Below the pieces are notes generated by a model. That model was not told where the DNA came from and searched no databases. It saw only the letters and a program-made list of their open reading frames with translations. Source: Tenrec ecaudatus (Eukaryota > Chordata > Mammalia > Afrosoricida > Tenrecidae). Taken from it: a DNA stretch of 64,000 bases. The stretch is from NCBI RefSeq assembly GCF_050624435.1, contig NC_134546.1, positions 11,989,001-12,053,000 of the forward strand, written 5' to 3'. Below, piece after piece: positions 63,691 to 64,000 of the stretch. How positions within the stretch are numbered: the first letter of the stretch is position 1; every line of letters begins with the position of its first letter. Position numbers and translations under genes: made by a program.

Positions 63691-64000
63691 CCCTAGTTAT
63701 CAGTGCTAGGAGGCAGTCAATTTCCCAAGCCTCCTCTTCTACAGGGGTCAATCAAAAGTATTCCCACTAGGATTCTACTGTGTACCTGTGCCTGCTTAGG
63801 CCCAACAAAACACATCTCTGCGATCAGTGAGTGACTGCTGACAAGTTCTGTCAGTAGCACACTTGTCTTCGTCTTTGTGAAAAGATGTCCAATCAAATGG
63901 CTCCAAGAGGATCTGCCGGGCCAGTGAAATGCAAGGCAGGGAGGTCAGCTCAGAGGGATTTGAACTTTTTTGTTTTGAAAGTTTCCAAAGGGTCATCATG
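63691..64000. other. Unrecognised sequence
   Basis: Up to the window edge nothing is recognised. The minus-strand frame 63796-63999 (67 codons) runs to the end and could extend beyond. Its text resembles the start of a transposon-derived or host protein no more than chance. Confidence 0.3.

Overview
This window looks like nuclear DNA from an afrotherian mammal, most likely a tenrec such as Echinops. I found no host gene, exon or RNA gene that I can defend. The organism call rests on repeats. About twenty-five tRNA-like SINE copies match the Afrotheria-specific AfroSINE (a 'gccctggtgg...' head, a 'ggttcgaacccaccagc' B box and a 'gggtcgctatgagtcggaatcgactc' 3' part). They sit beside fragments of the afrotherian RTE LINE, with which they share a 3' end. 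One 200-bp copy of the hAT transposon SPIN has an 8-bp target duplication. SPIN is published from tenrec among few mammals, so AfroSINE and SPIN together point to tenrec. This is inference from remembered families, not a database match.

Layout. 1-5 kb: an ancient repeat split by a 1.74-kb L1 3' end, then RTE, AfroSINE and MER5A-like pieces. 5-8 kb: the SPIN copy, an RTE ORF2 remnant, a MaLR-like LTR and a 71-bp minisatellite. 8-21 kb: LTRs, L1 tails, RTE and AfroSINE fragments between unrecognised sequence. 21.4-31.0 kb: one full-length minus-strand L1 of about 9 kb, framed by a near-perfect target duplication, with 5' UTR, ORF1, ORF2 (split by a later LTR) and a very long 3' UTR. 31-40 kb: LTR families, older L1 tails, an 80-bp-unit CA tandem array and a TATA-bearing LTR candidate. 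40-48 kb: AfroSINEs, L1 tails, an AfroSINE split by an LTR and a 65-nt inverted repeat. 48-54 kb: an RTE ORF2 copy split by two opposite-facing LTRs, and an AfroSINE split by an L1 tail. 54-64 kb: about 2 kb of GC-rich unrecognised sequence containing the longest ORF with no assignment, then further LTR, SINE, RTE and microsatellite sequence.

How the parts relate. The L1 presumably supplied the machinery that left the many 5'-truncated L1 tails, several with visible target duplications. The RTE and AfroSINE share 3' sequence, as expected if the SINE borrows the RTE reverse transcriptase. Nesting gives relative ages: AfroSINE and RTE copies are older than the MaLR-like LTRs and young L1 tails inside them.

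The best candidate for something undescribed is a sense-strand open frame in the L1 3' UTR. It recurs in several independent copies with the same stop codon, though without an ATG. A host-gene role for any part of the window is not supported by what I can see.
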